From contig OX439009.1 in the NCBI GenBank assembly GCA_949316495.1, positions 14,430,201-14,494,200 of the forward strand: a stretch of 64,000 nt of DNA, in the 5' to 3' direction. A model generated the notes under the pieces. The model was not told the origin of the DNA. It searched no databases and saw only the letters and a list, made by a program, of their open reading frames with translations. Shown here in pieces: positions 13,751 through 31,897 of this stretch (positions are counted from its first letter, which is position 1; every line of letters begins with the position of its first letter). A program made the translations under genes and the position numbers. This stretch comes from Amphiduros pacificus (lineage: Eukaryota; Annelida; Polychaeta; Phyllodocida; Hesionidae).

Positions 13751-16109
13751 TGGTAGAATCAGCCTACCACAGAGAATGACAAATATTAGGAGTATAGTAT
13801 CAAAGCAAATGCATGACGTATTTTCTCAAATGCATTTGGAGGTAGAAAGATGGAGTTAGGAAGAGTCAGGGATTATAATAGTGCATATATATATGCATAT
13901 ATATTATATAGGCGTAAGCATTGTCGCGTATTGTCTTTAATTAAAGACAAAATCATCTGTGTCAGGGATAGCCAAGCTATGAAAGCAGAAGAAATATGGT
14001 GGCTGAAGTTGGTTGAAGATTGCCTTAGAATCTCTTAAGGTCCTACATGTACATTTGATGTCTTTGTTTTTTGGTATTGAACTCGGAGTGGATATTGCGA
14101 TACAATGCACATCCAACGACTTATATTGCTCTGATGAGTCACTGAATCAAGTAATGTTTCATCACATTTCTTACAGTCTGCATTATGGATGGTGTCACAA
14201 ACACGTGACTTCATGCCACTTAATATTATGCCATCATGTAGCTGTCTACCATCTTGAGAATAACAACGGATTCACGACTAGTATAGGACAACCAGCGTCC
14301 AAACATATAAACCCTTTGACAAGCATGAAACAGACACTATAGTATGATTGACAAATATATCGTAATGATGTCAATTGTAATCCATTTTTATCATTTAAGT
14401 TCTATTGATTATCAAAATCAGTCCAGTGTGATTACTGGATAGATTATCAGTGTGTTCCATTTATAAGGAAGTCACGCTTTATGGTATTTCTATTGCATAT
14501 ATTATAAATAACCAAAAATAATAAATTACCGAAGAATGTGATATTAACGAAGAACGTCTTTTTCTTTAATAATGACATTGACTTTTTCACGGTTATAAAA
14601 GTTTTACACAATTTGAATTTTGCATCTTAAATATTGTTTTCGTATCTATTTGCATATCATTGATAAAATTTTCATATAGTAGATCTTTTATTTTGTTGAA
14701 TAGATATCAACTAATATCTAACGGTGTAAAGATAGTTTTCCTTTTGATGCCCATTAGTCGAATGTTGATATTACAGTGCCATCTCATTTGCAGTGGATAT
14801 TGCGATACAATGCACATCCCACAAATCATGCAGATGCTATTTGTTCAACCTCAGTCAATTTGTGACTAGGCCAACATTACGGTAGAAGTGATGTGACACA
14901 GTTTGTATGTATTGTACCAATGCCCCACTCCTTTTAAAGAGTGCCTCGGCTTTCTATTACATTATCCTTTAGACACGGTAACCCAAACCACGGCCTTTGA
15001 TAACCAGTCATTGAGCACTGTCAGGGGTGACAAATAGGTCAGTAGCAGATATCCTCCTGTCCCGGGTTCGACTCACGTTGGGACAAGTTATTCGGTCATA
15101 CTGCATGAAGTGCTTGTCACATCGTGAATCGAACCCCGGACATTTAGCATGGAAAATAGTTGTCAGAAAATAGTTTTAGAGAAAATTGTTGTCAGAAAAT
15201 AGTGCTAAATTACATATCCTCACTCAAACAGAAGCTTTGCGCTCGATTTATGACCCATAACCCATTAAAAAAATTTGAACAACGATAAAATCATAAGAAA
15301 CAAATATTTCAATGAGAACCATAATTTTACTTTATAAAAGAAGATGTGACACATTAACACGACTAGAGCAATATGTTAATTTTGGTCAATAGCGATCAAT
15401 ATTTCAACAATTATAGGAATAATAATCAAATTATGTTGTACGTTGAAATCATAGTTCGATTTATTCCATCAATAATACATAAACACTGGCGAAAAAATAG
15501 ATACTACCTTGCACCATTCATCGTAAACTGAACTGTACCTTGATGGCCCCCATTTGACAATAAGACACTCGAATGTTCAACCTGCAAAAAACACCTCTCA
15601 GAAATTTAAATGGCATGTGCTACTTATATAATCATATTTTAATGGCCAAGCCAGTTTCATAAGCTGCCTTGTAAATTGTGAACCTCGGATAGAGCCCAGC
15701 AACATGGCGTGTTCTTCCCTGAAGAGAAAATGCCTAAATTTGAGAGGGATGTCTTTGATGTGGAACTAACATGGGAGATTAAAATGTTGAATGTGCATTG
15801 TCGCGAGTGCATACTCACGTATTTGTTTTACCGGCAAAATCATTTGTGATTGCCGTAGCCGAGCTTCATACCACCACAAACATTGTGGCTGTTTGTTGAT
15901 GGAGAAATGCTTCAACATTTATGGGCTTCTAATAATCCTTAAACAGGAAATAATTAATCACAAGATAACAGTGATATCAACTCAAAGTCGTTTTAATGGT
16001 CAGGTTCCTCAGGTGCCATGTGACTATTGTGGCATATGTCGCATTTTCCTTATTACTGAATAAATATCTTTAGATTAAAATGTTACACAAATAAACAGGG
16101 CCTATTAAT
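13751..16109. other. Non-coding stretch between the channel genes
   Basis: No exon recognised. Two small items: the 27-bp string gtggatattgcgatacaatg plus cacatcc occurs at about 14089 and again at about 14794; and a 29-bp-arm hairpin with tRNA B-box-like ends lies at 15059-15141 (separate entry). Confidence 0.45.
15059..15141. repeat. Hairpin with opposed tRNA B-box-like sequences
   Basis: The arm 15059-15087 (gtcccgggttcgactcacg onward) pairs imperfectly with 15113-15141, with a 25-nt loop. Both arms contain GGTTCGA-like B-box motifs facing each other, as would result from two SINE heads in inverted orientation. There is no complete tRNA fold. Confidence 0.6.
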
Positions 16110-16500
16110 GAGCAGATCAGTGAGGATCAGGATTTATTGATGATCAGGATCCAGCAATATGCAGAATCCATTAATGAGCAGCATTGCCAAATAAACAGTA
16201 TCTTGTAATGAGTCAGGTTCCTCTATGAGTATGAGTAGAATCTAACAATGGGCAGGATCCATCAATGAGAATTACCTAACAATGAGCAGGATCCATCAAT
16301 GATAATTACCTATCATGAGAATTACCTAAAAATGAGCAGGATCCATCAATGATAATTACCTATCATGAGAATAACATTCATGAGCAGGATCCATCAATGA
16401 TAATTACCTATCATGAGAATAACATTCATGAGCAGGATCCATCAATGATAATTACCTATTAATGCGCAGGATCCATTCATGAGCAGGACCGACAATAACT
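16110..16500. repeat. Degenerate tandem array with atgagcaggatccatcaatg core
   Basis: Units of roughly 50-60 bp combine the core with taattacctatcatgaga. They are well conserved between about 16250 and 16460 and decayed to the left. The array lies between the two channel genes. Confidence 0.8.
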
Positions 16501-17290
16501 TGGATCAAATATTTCATCAATGAGTCAGATTAATCGAAGAGTAGAAATTATTGTCACAATGGTATGTGAACTGTCAAAATATACTCTAATTACAAATGAT
16601 AATTACCGTCCGGTATCGCCTTTTTTCATAATGACAATTTCATTTGATGCAGCCATGCATTATAACTGTTGGTGTGTCACCAATATTAATGTCCCCTCGA
16701 AAAAGAAATTTGCTCATGACATGTTAAATCATTATTCTCGGCTTTCTACATTTGGAATTAAGACATTTTGTAATAGTGATAAGCATTGATATGAACATGC
16801 CATTTCTAATCATTCTTAAACCTTATAAAAAATACCTTCTAATTTTCAACTTAAAAATAGATTTCGAATAAAGTTCTCTCTTTCTTCGTTTCCCCCCAAA
16901 ATGCAATAATTTGGCACAACAATTGTCACTAAAATTTGTTTATTTTAAAACAGATAAAGCATACCTTACTGCTCTCTAAGAATTATTTATCAAAAAGATA
17001 TATCTTTTTTCAATCTGTAAAATGTGCATAATGTTGGGGTGAAAATATGGGTAAACCAAAGTGTGTTTGGTGCCCCCTGGAGGAAAACCTTGGAGTATAT
17101 CCTTTTGTTTTTCGCTGAATGTATGCCAAGGACCTATATTTATGCATGCCCATATTAGTTTGACCAAATATTCCTCTTATTGTTTTTCTTAAGCTTGGAT
17201 ACCTTTAAGTCCTTTTGATTTGAAACCAACACAAATCAACACATATAATTCCTAGTGGTGGACAGAGTATAACACTGAGGCAAGGAGTCT
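16501..17290. other. Non-coding, 3' flank of the second channel gene
   Basis: No gene recognised. TTTATT near 16940 is a possible - strand poly(A) signal for the channel gene ending at 17291. Confidence 0.4.
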
Positions 17291-19262
17291 CTATGTGGGA
17301 TATTGAAGCGCTTTATTTGTGTTATTCTGAGCAGAATTATCAGCTTCCTGGCCTCTAGACTGATCTGTGTTTATATGACGCATAGCTCGTCTTCTTCCAA
17401 GGTTGTAACACAACTCAAACAGTTCTATGGCGGTGACGAAGGACACGCCCACCCAGAGATTGAGAGTGCCCCCTAGGTTGCCTAGCAGGGACTCCTTGGC
17501 GAGGGCAGGCCTCTGCTCATACTCAACGTCCATCCTCTCATCCTCATACCTGCAACAGGTAACCTTATACTGCAGTTATCACAATAGGGTAGGGCCTACC
17601 TGGGATATTATAATGAGAGAGAGAGGACTGATCTTTCTCATCTCAGGTACAAAGCATGGTAGATAACGTAGAAAACATTGACAAATGCATATCTGATGGT
17701 AAAATTATATTATAGTATATTGATATAATGCAGTTTTATTGTTTTAATTCCAAAATGAATCATTATTTCTCTAAGACCTAAAATTCATATTTTAAAGAAT
17801 ATTTCTTTTAGAAATATTTTTGGAGTATATATACATGTATATTTTACACACTGATAAATAAAGATAGTTTCAAAATAGTTAAATTACCACACCTGATTTC
17901 AACATAAAGAAAATTCCTTCTCATGAGTTTATCGTCCCACATCATTTTGTAAGCCTCGGACTTATTGATTTCAATCTCCTTTGTGATCACTTCATAGTCT
18001 TTGAATTTATGTGCATAGGGTTTGTCTCTGATGTACTTCTTGTAGAAGCCAACCTGCAGCGACGGATGGGGCCATCTGGCCTGAAAGCTGCGAAAGTTAT
18101 ACTGGAACTCTAAACAGGCTCGGGGACAATTGCATTTAGCGACAACATCGTCCATCTCTATACCACACTCGTACCTGCGCACAGTGTCTCTAATGTCTGC
18201 TAAAAGTTTACCACAGAACGGATATTTTTGTCTAAGTTCTGGAGTGGAGATCACCCCTGGGGACAAACACTGGCATTTCTCTGCCACGTTGTTTTGGATA
18301 CAAAGGTCCATGCAAGAAGTGGAGGAGAACCTCACACTTGCATTGACAAGAATTCCCTCTGGAAACTGAAATTTCTGTTCTTCCAGACAATCTGAAAAGG
18401 GTTCTGGGAGCCCTGTCTTTTGCGTTGTGCTGAGAATGACAGAGGTATGATAGCCCGGTGGAATGTTGATTCCATTCCTGTAATCCGGTAGGGTACCAGG
18501 CGAATGCAGCATCAAGATGGCGCCACCGCCCATGCTCTGTGGGGAACCAAGGTCAAAATCTGGCATGTAAACCTCCACAAAGTCGTTCAAATAAAATAAA
18601 CCCTTGAATTCATCTACGGCCTTGGGGGGTGGGTGGAAGGTGAGGCAGCGTCCCAACCTGGCGTCTGTCACTACCTGTTTGTAGGATTCATCACAAGAAT
18701 GTGTCTGCTTCGTTGTCTCTTCTTTCCATACACATTCCATTAACATCAGTAAAGTGTAATTATCAGGCGCGTCCAGGAAATCATAGGGCAAATTCTGTAT
18801 AAATCCAGTGGGCGATTCCAGTGACTCCAAAACATTGACAATATCTTCCACATTATATCCAGATGAAAAGTCATTTTTTACGTCCGCAATAGCTTTGGTC
18901 ACTGTGTCAATGTGATTTTGAAAAAGGCGTTCTCCATCTTTGAAAGCAGACGCTGGGCTAAGATTACAAACTGTAATATCTGGAAAGGGGGACTTTACTT
19001 TAGGGTCATTGATGCTGAACACAGTTTTATATGAGAAATACAAGTAACACAGGGAATAAACATAGTAGATAGCCATCCCTGACCCAAACATAAACCCTAT
19101 TAACCACATAACCCTCAGACAAACACTTGGGGACTTAACAATTCTTGAGACACCTTTTACAGATGTTGTCTCAAGGAAATGCATCCAAACAGATTTCTCT
19201 GGTTTCGTAATGACTTCCTTCCTCGTCATTTCTTGTGTGTATTTCTCTGCCACATCCGTCAT
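17291..19262 (-). CDS. DEG/ENaC family cation channel, two exons, 542 residues
   Basis: Paralogue of the channel at 9864-11573. Exon 1 is 19262-17893 and exon 2 is 17549-17291; the 343-bp intron has GT-AG ends on the - strand, splits an Arg codon, and restores a single frame of 542 codons plus stop. Visible parts: SVKGVSRIV (34-42), first membrane helix about 48-72, PFPDITVCN (92-100), Cys-rich extracellular domain with LPEPFSDC, then from exon 2 the second membrane helix with LNLWVGVSF and filter G491-V492-S493. The cytoplasmic tail is short and basic near RRRAMRH. Continuing exon 1 past the donor gives a channel lacking the pore helix, so splicing is required. Ligand unknown. It is 5.7 kb from its paralogue on the same strand, which indicates a local tandem duplication. 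Confidence 0.93.
17550..17892 (-). other. Intron of the second DEG/ENaC gene
   Basis: Donor AG/GTGTGG and acceptor TGTTGCAG/G read on the - strand. It sits just before the pre-TM2 segment, a position at which the intronless paralogue has continuous coding sequence. Confidence 0.85.
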
Positions 19263-19570
19263 ACTAGCTTCGAATTCTCTGGTGATATCAGACCTTCAAT
19301 AAAACAAACCACATTAATCCACATTATCTTGCAAGAACATGCCTTAACATTAGTCATTTAATTACTGAATGTGAAGGCGCTTGTTTCCGTTCAAAATGTC
19401 ATTAAATCTTATTGTGGACAGTGAGATTGAATATGACTTGGGTGATCTATATTGTATAATAATGCCCAACTCTAAACCAAAACATCACTTCAAACTCATT
19501 TCGCAAAAAAGTATGAACTCATCAGTTATAATAACGGTTATTTGCAATATATATTTCTCTTTTAGTTAGT

Positions 19571-19826
19571 TCGTGTAACAACCCACTATATACTAATGGC
19601 AGTTTAGACCAATATGGTGTCTCGTGTAACAACCCACTATATACTAATGGCAGTTTAGACCAATATGGTGTCTCGTGTAACAACCCACTATATACTAATG
19701 GCAGTTTAGACCAATATGGTGTCTCGTGTAACAACCCACTATATACTAATGGCAGTTTAGACCAATATGGTATCTCGTGTAACAACCCACTATATACTAA
19801 TGGCAGTTTAGACCAATATGGTATCT
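19571..19826. repeat. 51-bp tandem repeat, five copies
   Basis: Units start tcgtgtaacaacccactata at 19571, 19622, 19673, 19724 and 19775 and are almost identical. 51 is a multiple of three, which explains an open - strand frame here; I do not call it a gene. Confidence 0.95.
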
Positions 19827-20233
19827 CCCTGAACAGCGCCAGGTTTCACTTGCATCAGAGCATTTGTTGCCTTGCAATTTCACTTCGCCTGATGCAATTA
19901 TATACTCTCTGTGGTAATCATGGCTAGTTTTCATACTGAATAAAGAGATGGCTGCATGTATTAAGGGTATTTATGGGTGTTGGTAGTGAGTGCCCCCTAG
20001 TGGCAGAGGAGTAAATTACCAAAATACTGTACTTGATGGGAATTTGTACATTTACGGTGTAAAAATACATTCCCTATTAAATTAAAAGCATTCATGACAT
20101 GAATCAATATTTAAACACTACAATATTTGAACTATAAGGTATGATTACAAGTATATTTCTTTTGAAATAGTATTTTGTCCTAATTTTCCTTGATGATAGT
20201 TTCGATGAGAAATGAAGAAGACAAGCAAATAAG

Positions 20234-20569
20234 TTCTGCAGATTACACAACAGGAGTAGGCTTGTTTTTAGTTGTGTTTATTTCATTTCATTGGGAAGAA
20301 AATTCACTGTGATCCTAGTGAAACAGATTTTCTCATTTTGATTTGCATAATTTGGAAATAAAAAGGAAGTTTGGCAATCAGATATGTGAAGGGAGGTGAA
20401 AAAATTCATATTTTTGAAATGATCAAGTGTTTACTTTACCTCTATTTTTCTCTTAATGTTTTTGAAAAATAGAAAATCTGTTTCACTAGGATCACAGTAA
20501 ATATTGTTAAGATCACTTTTACAAAGTTGTTTGGAAATCCACGTTATTATGGTCCCACAATCTGCAGAA
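20234..20569. repeat. Palindromic segment with two nested inverted-repeat pairs
   Basis: Outer pair gttctgcagatt at 20234 and its complement at 20558-20569. Inner pair 20307-20332 and 20472-20497 (ctgtgatcctagtgaaacag core), 26 bp with no mismatch seen. It lies inside the 2.15-kb TTAA element and could be a small independent insertion. Confidence 0.65.
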
Positions 20570-20649
20570 CTGTTTCCCTTTAACATTTTAACATGACAAA
20601 ATAAATTTTGGAGCAGTGACATATTACTACGCCACTTTTTATGAGTTAA

Positions 20650-21646
20650 CGTTAGGGGGAACAGTGTCTTCTAAAGTTCTTTTTTCCCGCCAAAAAAATT
20701 ATTTGAACCCCCAAAAATTACATGATGCAAGATACTTGCTTTGTATGAAAATAACTACAAAATGGATTTCAGTCTTAAATGTATCATATTCTCAGGGATG
20801 GATTTTTCTTTTGATTAGATTTTTAATTCGTTTTTTAAATTTTCTCATTTTTAATCATTTTAGATTCAAAGTTGAAGCAAAAATCAGAAAAAGATGTTTT
20901 TTTTGGTAACAATTAAAGAAAGGATAGAGCTTACTTGAAAAACATTTTTGGGCATAACTACACTAGCAATCTGCATAACCAAGGCATTAATCTTTAGCTA
21001 GAATGATGTTATTTAGTTTAAATAGACAGAATTTTAAAAGATGTCTTATAACTCAAGTAATTTGTGTTTTTGTAAATAAAATGATTCAAATAAATGTAAA
21101 TTTTGGACTCCATTTGGTAATTTTTTACTTTAATTTGAAGAAAGTTAGATATCTCAAAATATAGACCATTAATCAAAATTCCCTCTATTTAAACTAAATA
21201 GAATAATATTTGGAGTAAAACTGTTCTTAAATTTTGGTAATAAAACTTGCAAAACTTCTCAATTTTGTCATAAAAAGCGTGGGAAATTTTTAGAAATATG
21301 ATGTTTAATTTACTTCTAATTTTGTATCACTGGGCAGTGATGAGGTCTAATTCAGCAACTACTGGCTAATGGATTAGTCATAAAAGATCAATACATGATG
21401 TTTTCATGTGTATTAATAAGCATTGATCCCATCTGAACCGATATATGGTATTTATTTAGTTGGTTTTGGTGGGTTATAATGGTGCACTATTTCATGCAGT
21501 TGAAGGATCAATGACGTCATAATGGTGGTGTGGCTATTTATCGATGAAATAGTGACGTCATGCATTTTTGGTATCTTAGCAACAGTCAACAACACATTTC
21601 ATACAGTTGTGATCCTCTGTATGAAGTGTCCCTGTTCCCCCTAACT
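20650..21646. mobile_element. ~1-kb TTAA-flanked element, copy 1 (nested)
   Basis: The ends are CGTTAGGGGGAACAGTGTC and, inverted, GACACTTC-type sequence ending CTGTTCCCCCTAAC. TTAA borders are at 20646-20649 and 21647-21650. The whole body matches 62646-63644 with scattered substitutions and small indels, which confirms it is a mobile family. No coding capacity was seen. Confidence 0.85.
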
Positions 21647-21650
21647 TTAA

Positions 21651-21900
<250 letters not shown>

Positions 21901-22123
21901 GATTTTCAAATAATAAATCAATAATTTTATTACAAAAATGAATACCATAAAATGTCATTTCATGACTTGAAAGTTTTAATGAAAAAGGAACTCTTTTTGA
22001 CAGTTAAGCGTTTTTCCCGTACTTTTTTTGAAAATGTTCCATTTTGGCGTAAAAAGAAAGTAGTTCCCTCAGAAAATCTGCCACCAAAGGACACTCACTA
22101 CCAACACCCATAAATACCCTTAA

Positions 22124-23085
22124 CTAAAAGTTAATAAATGGTTGTTTTGAGAAAGGAAGATTACCAAAGCAAATCTATTATTTTCATGACTGACTTTATG
22201 CTGTATTGTTATATTACAAACAAGATTAAGATAATTTCGGTTTAAAACGTTTATAAATAATATATGTTTTCCCTTGCCTTCTGATTTTGACTAAACACGA
22301 GGAAATTTAAATGTACTTTAAATATAGAGCTAAGAGCATCAAATATACCGTCCTGACAAACAAGACATGAGAACAGAGGACTATGTCAACCTCGGTCTGC
22401 AAGTGACTGCCGCAACAAGTTATGTTTTAATATCGATTATAGAGGCAAGCGGCTTCAGGAATTACCGCCAAAAATCCGCTGTTCTCGTATATCATTAATA
22501 TATTTAAAGGATTTTGCTGCAGATTGATATTATCACTATTTTTTCCTTAAGATTTATTTTGATAACCGGGTTTTTGCACAAACTGGAAGCAGGTAAATAA
22601 GGATATTACTATAGCAACAATATTGCATTATATTCCTGAAAACCTCTGCATTTGTTTTCGTTGAACAAATGCAGAAGTTTTCGTAAAGCAGAGAGACGGC
22701 AACAGCATGTACAGCATGTACACCCATGACTGATTCCTACAGTGGGATGATTGTCAAATAATGCACAGGAGACTGGTGCTGTCTCTTATCCATCCATTCA
22801 ATATAAAATTTCTCAATCACATAAAAATTGGTTTGATAAAGTAATCACTATCTTCATGATAAACAAACCTTTTACAGTCTTTTGTAAAGACTGTTTGTTT
22901 CGTTACTGTGAGAATCCTTGTTTTATTGAATTCACCACGAGAACCTTATATAACAATATCTAAGCAGATCAATCTAAACTCCATGAGCATAACACCATTT
23001 CGTTAAGGAGTCTTTTCATTAATATAAACGTTTAAATTATCATATATAATCCAATAAATCTATGGCAATAGTTATTTATTTTGTA
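22124..23085. other. Non-coding stretch with a short hairpin
   Basis: No gene recognised. An 18-bp-arm hairpin (22639-22656 with 22664-22681, one mismatch, aaaacctctgcatttgtt) and a smaller one near 22875-22895 are present. Confidence 0.45.
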
Positions 23086-23375
23086 CATTCAAGAAGAGAT
23101 AGTATTCTTGATCATCTTCAGATCCCTGCACATCAATAAGTCCGTAATTTACATACCCTCCTACTATAATATATACACCTCTAAAAAGAGAGTCGGTACA
23201 GACATGACATTTTAACTTTTATCAAATGTATCCACAAAATATACAGTACAAAGTTTCATGAAAGGCTACATCGATATATTTCCTCTCTATCCATGAAGCA
23301 AGAATTCTCTTTTTATTTCATCATTCAGACCTCGAGCATTAACAGATATCATTTTAAGATTTGAGTTTGCCTGAC
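23086..23375 (-). mobile_element. LINE endonuclease N-terminal fragment
   Basis: The - strand reads MISVNARGLNDEIKREFL, then in a second frame WIERKYIDVAFHETLYC. These match the start of the apurinic-type endonuclease of L1-like LINEs (asparagine-containing NxRGL box, KR, IDI, and an ET motif that in active copies is QET). At least one frameshift and several stops make it a dead fragment. No matching polymerase part lies next to it. Confidence 0.55.
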
Positions 23376-28346
<4,971 letters not shown>

Positions 28347-28498
28347 CTGTCAGCATCTTTTTTTATCAAATGATGCCATGTACAGACATGGTCCTTTCTA
28401 TGGCTAAAATCATCTCTATACTGACAAGGCTTTACATTGTCAAGTATAGGAACAGCCGTAACCTTGCAACATGTGTTTACTTGGTGTTGATTCAAGGC
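28347..28498 (-). CDS. Candidate internal exon, unidentified gene
   Basis: On the - strand an acceptor (TTTGTTTTATAG) is followed by 152 nt open in one frame and a donor GACAG/GTATGT. The encoded segment is Cys/His/Lys-rich, including CCKVTAVPILDNVKPCQYRD and HVCTWHHLIKKDADR. I do not recognise the family; a zinc-binding segment is possible. No neighbouring exon was identified, so this could be part of an older transposon gene or a chance frame. Confidence 0.3.
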
Positions 28499-30375
28499 CT
28501 ATAAAACAAATGGACATTTGGTCTGATGAAAATATGCATACCCAAACATGTGATTTACATGTTCTGTGATCCCATCCTTATAATGGATAATGATTCATGA
28601 CACAGGAATCTATAGTTGAACCATGAAGTCATTATTTATATAACCATGCATATTTTATCAATTTGCTATTTCTATTTGACCAGAAATCTTGAGAGCAAAT
28701 AACAAAAAGATGAGGCAATAAACATATATATTCTGGCCGGATGCAAATATCCACCTTGCTTTGTACATGTCATGTACTGTGCAATACTATGGGAAGCAAT
28801 TCCACCAAATTCCTGACAGTAGCCTTTGTTTGAGGCATGAACATCAAATGTTTACATGATCACAACGTTGGGGTTCTTCATTTATTCAGTGTGATGCTTC
28901 CAAATAATACACTGCATTTTAATATACTGATTTTTAAAAATCATTTCCCAAACAACCAAGTTTATTTGACAATGGCTTTGATTTAGGCTTATATAAGCTT
29001 TTACCTCGTTTCCCTAATTGTCCAATATATCGGGTATCTTATGGCTCACTGAGGTTTAGATGATATACTTTTGAAAATGATGGACATGAAAGGGTCAATT
29101 TGTATTATGCTTACAATTTGATTTAATGACCTTGACCTCTGATGGTGGATTAGTGACCATCTTTTCGAGACTTGGTGGTTGTTTAAGCACTAAGCACATT
29201 AGTACAGAATGGCACAATGGTACAGGAATTGCAATTTTTCTGAAGCCTGGATTAACATTACAGTGGTGGTTGATGTATTATTTACCATAAATGAATAGCT
29301 TTAATCATTCATAGGCCATGTCAGGTCTGTTTGGATAGCCACTGATTTTGTTTCTTTTGGTTTAATGAATAGCGTATGAATTGGCTGTCAGATTAGACTC
29401 ACTTTCAATACGCTTTAGTGCCTCCAGAAATCTCAATACTTACCAAACGGTAACATATCAAACATATTGAGAAGAATAATATACAAAGCTATAAGAACAT
29501 TTGTATTTAAAAAAACGTATCAAAGGGTAGCATGTAACAGTAGCACCCAACAATTTCCAAAGCATTCATAAAATGGTAGCATATCAACAATATTCATAAA
29601 AATGTTACACAAAGTTATTGCAAAATATATATTTATAAGTATGATATATACTTATACATAAAACTATCAAATGCTATACAAATAACAAATTACGAAGTTG
29701 CCTCGTATTGACAATAGAAATAAAAATTGTTCCATGGTATATACTTATATGGTCATAACAAAACTTTTAATAGTAGCTTGTCGTTGGAAATCACCTGAAA
29801 TGAGAGCCAATTTATGCGAGATAAGATATAAATTGTATAAATGGTAAAAGTAGATCCGAGAACTACACAAAATGTGCATGTAAAGAGGCCAGGGTAGATT
29901 TTAAAATATCCCTACTTACTTGGAAGGTACATAATGGGTATGCACCTAAGTTAGGGCCTAGAACCCTTTAATAGATAACAAAAACTCATTTGTACTTAGA
30001 ACCAATATGAAAATGTATGGTGACAGGGCTTTTTAAGTCTACGCCCAAAACATTTGGCATGCCCTGCCCTACTCGATAGTCTTACACATACCAATCAGTT
30101 GGAGTTATGGGATGATATTTAAAAGAATCAGTTGCATGATTTCCTAATTTGGGTATATGGAAACAGTTACCTTACTTCATAAAGGATGGAGATCCTCACT
30201 TTCTCAAAATTCTTATCAAAGGTTTCCAGGAAATATGACAACTTTAGTTCAGGAAGGTATTTAAGTACTGCATGAAGATTGTGATCGCGACCTGTTGCCA
30301 GGTTATTGGATCTAAAAAGGTGTTAAATGTAGAGGAGCCAGCCAGTAAATAATAAGTTCACTCGCACCTCAAATT
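28499..30375. other. Non-coding stretch, nothing recognised
   Basis: AT-rich, without credible exons, arrays or long inverted repeats. Confidence 0.4.
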
Positions 30376-31497
30376 GAATGAATGAATGATTGAATGATTT
30401 AAAAACTTGTGAATGTGGACGAATGATAAGTGTAAAATCAAACAATAAACAAGGATGTTTCAATAGCGAATAAAATTTGAAAGACCTTAAATCATGGTCT
30501 TATGCTTTCAGTTTATAAATAAGCAGGCTGGCCAATAACCGATAATTTTATTCAAAATGATAAAATCAAAACGGTATCAACGGATTGAGCTGCAAAGCTG
30601 GATTAATAATTGAAATAATTTGTAGTCATTTGAAGGATATATTGACAAAATGGTTAGTTTATGTTTGTAGGGGGTAGGGAGTCATGCGTGGAACTCTTTT
30701 CGCCCTTAAACAGGGGAGGGTAGAGATGAGAAAAAATTCTTTCCATGGCATAACCTTGCCATTACACCAACTTTGTCGAAATATTTCATCTTGTATTTTT
30801 CTTTTCAGCAATAAATGGGTTATAAGATTAATGGATTGATTGTACTGTTTATTGACCTGTCAGGCTCATCTCGGAAGGATCATTAAAGTCTCAACTCCAA
30901 AAATGTACTCCATATAAATACATATACACACAATCAGGAACCTACTTCTTATTAATATTAGTTAGTAGGTCATTTTAGATCATATGCAAACCAAAGGAAG
31001 ACACATGTCAGGCAGTCTGGAGATAAACGTGTCCTTGTGACTGCAGCCTTTTTCCTCATAGTCATCTGTGTAGATACATTGGAAACCTTTATAAACTAAT
31101 TTTATCTCATAATATGTATTCATTAAGAAGGATCCTTCTTTGAGTATGCAAGTGACAAATTAATGTTTGTAGGTCTCCAAGGTCTCTGGTATAAATGCAA
31201 TAAAATAGTGCCTTCAGCTCCCCAATCAGTATATGCCACAACCCGCCGGTCTAATGCCTTCGGGCAATTCTTTTTCACATGCTTAATATGTGGAATGAAA
31301 GCTTCCTGTCAAATATCAGAGCAAGAAATTAAGTTTCTCGTACAACAGGTATTTTGGACTGTCAGGATGTGGGTGGACCCCACTTTTATAACAAAATTGC
31401 ATGCACACTGCTTTCTTCAATGAAAACTTGATACCATTTTCATCTGCCCACTCCTGGATTCTGATTCGGTGTTGCTGCAATTGTCTCTCAATAATGT
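30376..31497 (-). mobile_element. LINE 3' part (reverse transcriptase thumb region), third copy of family
   Basis: Reading on the - strand, 31497-31160 is a diverged copy of the polymerase segment found intact at 54164-53721. The 3' UTR follows and the element ends at 30376 with an ATTC-type short repeat tail. The frame is broken. Homologous 3' UTR sequence sits at 40690-40810 and 53615-53720. Confidence 0.6.
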
Positions 31498-31744
31498 GAA
31501 GAAAATAGTCTGTCAGTTACATCAGAATTGTTTGATATGAATGATACTTTCTTAAACCAGATTGCTGGTCTAATAGGATATATTGTGTGAAATAGGTATA
31601 GTGACTGTAGATATGCCGTTCCAATATTTTGGAGCAGAGGTTGAACAGATATTGACCTAGAGTTACTCATTAGCATTTCCACTTTTGTGCTGTGGGACTA
31701 CTCTGGCATCTTTCCAATGGTCTGGGATAACCTGTATAAGAAAC

Positions 31745-31897
31745 TTAAGAGGACAAAGTCTAACTCACCTGAATACAGTACATTGTGCGAAATTGTATCA
31801 TGAGTTCTATCCCGGCACAGCCGGGGTTCAAACCTACGACCTTTGGATCACCACAGAGAAACTGGTGCTAATAAGCTGGTGCTAACCAACTGCGCCA
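31745..31897 (-). mobile_element. tRNA-headed SINE fragment
   Basis: The - strand starts GGCGCAGTTGGTTAGCACC (A-box) and contains GGTTTGAACCCC (B-box). It matches the head of the complete SINE at 32265-32573 but the 3' domain is missing. Confidence 0.6.

Noticed and set aside
19522-19785. 87-codon frame with repeated LLHETPYWSKLPLVYSG
   Set aside because: Arithmetic consequence of 51-bp DNA repeats; no sign of coding selection.
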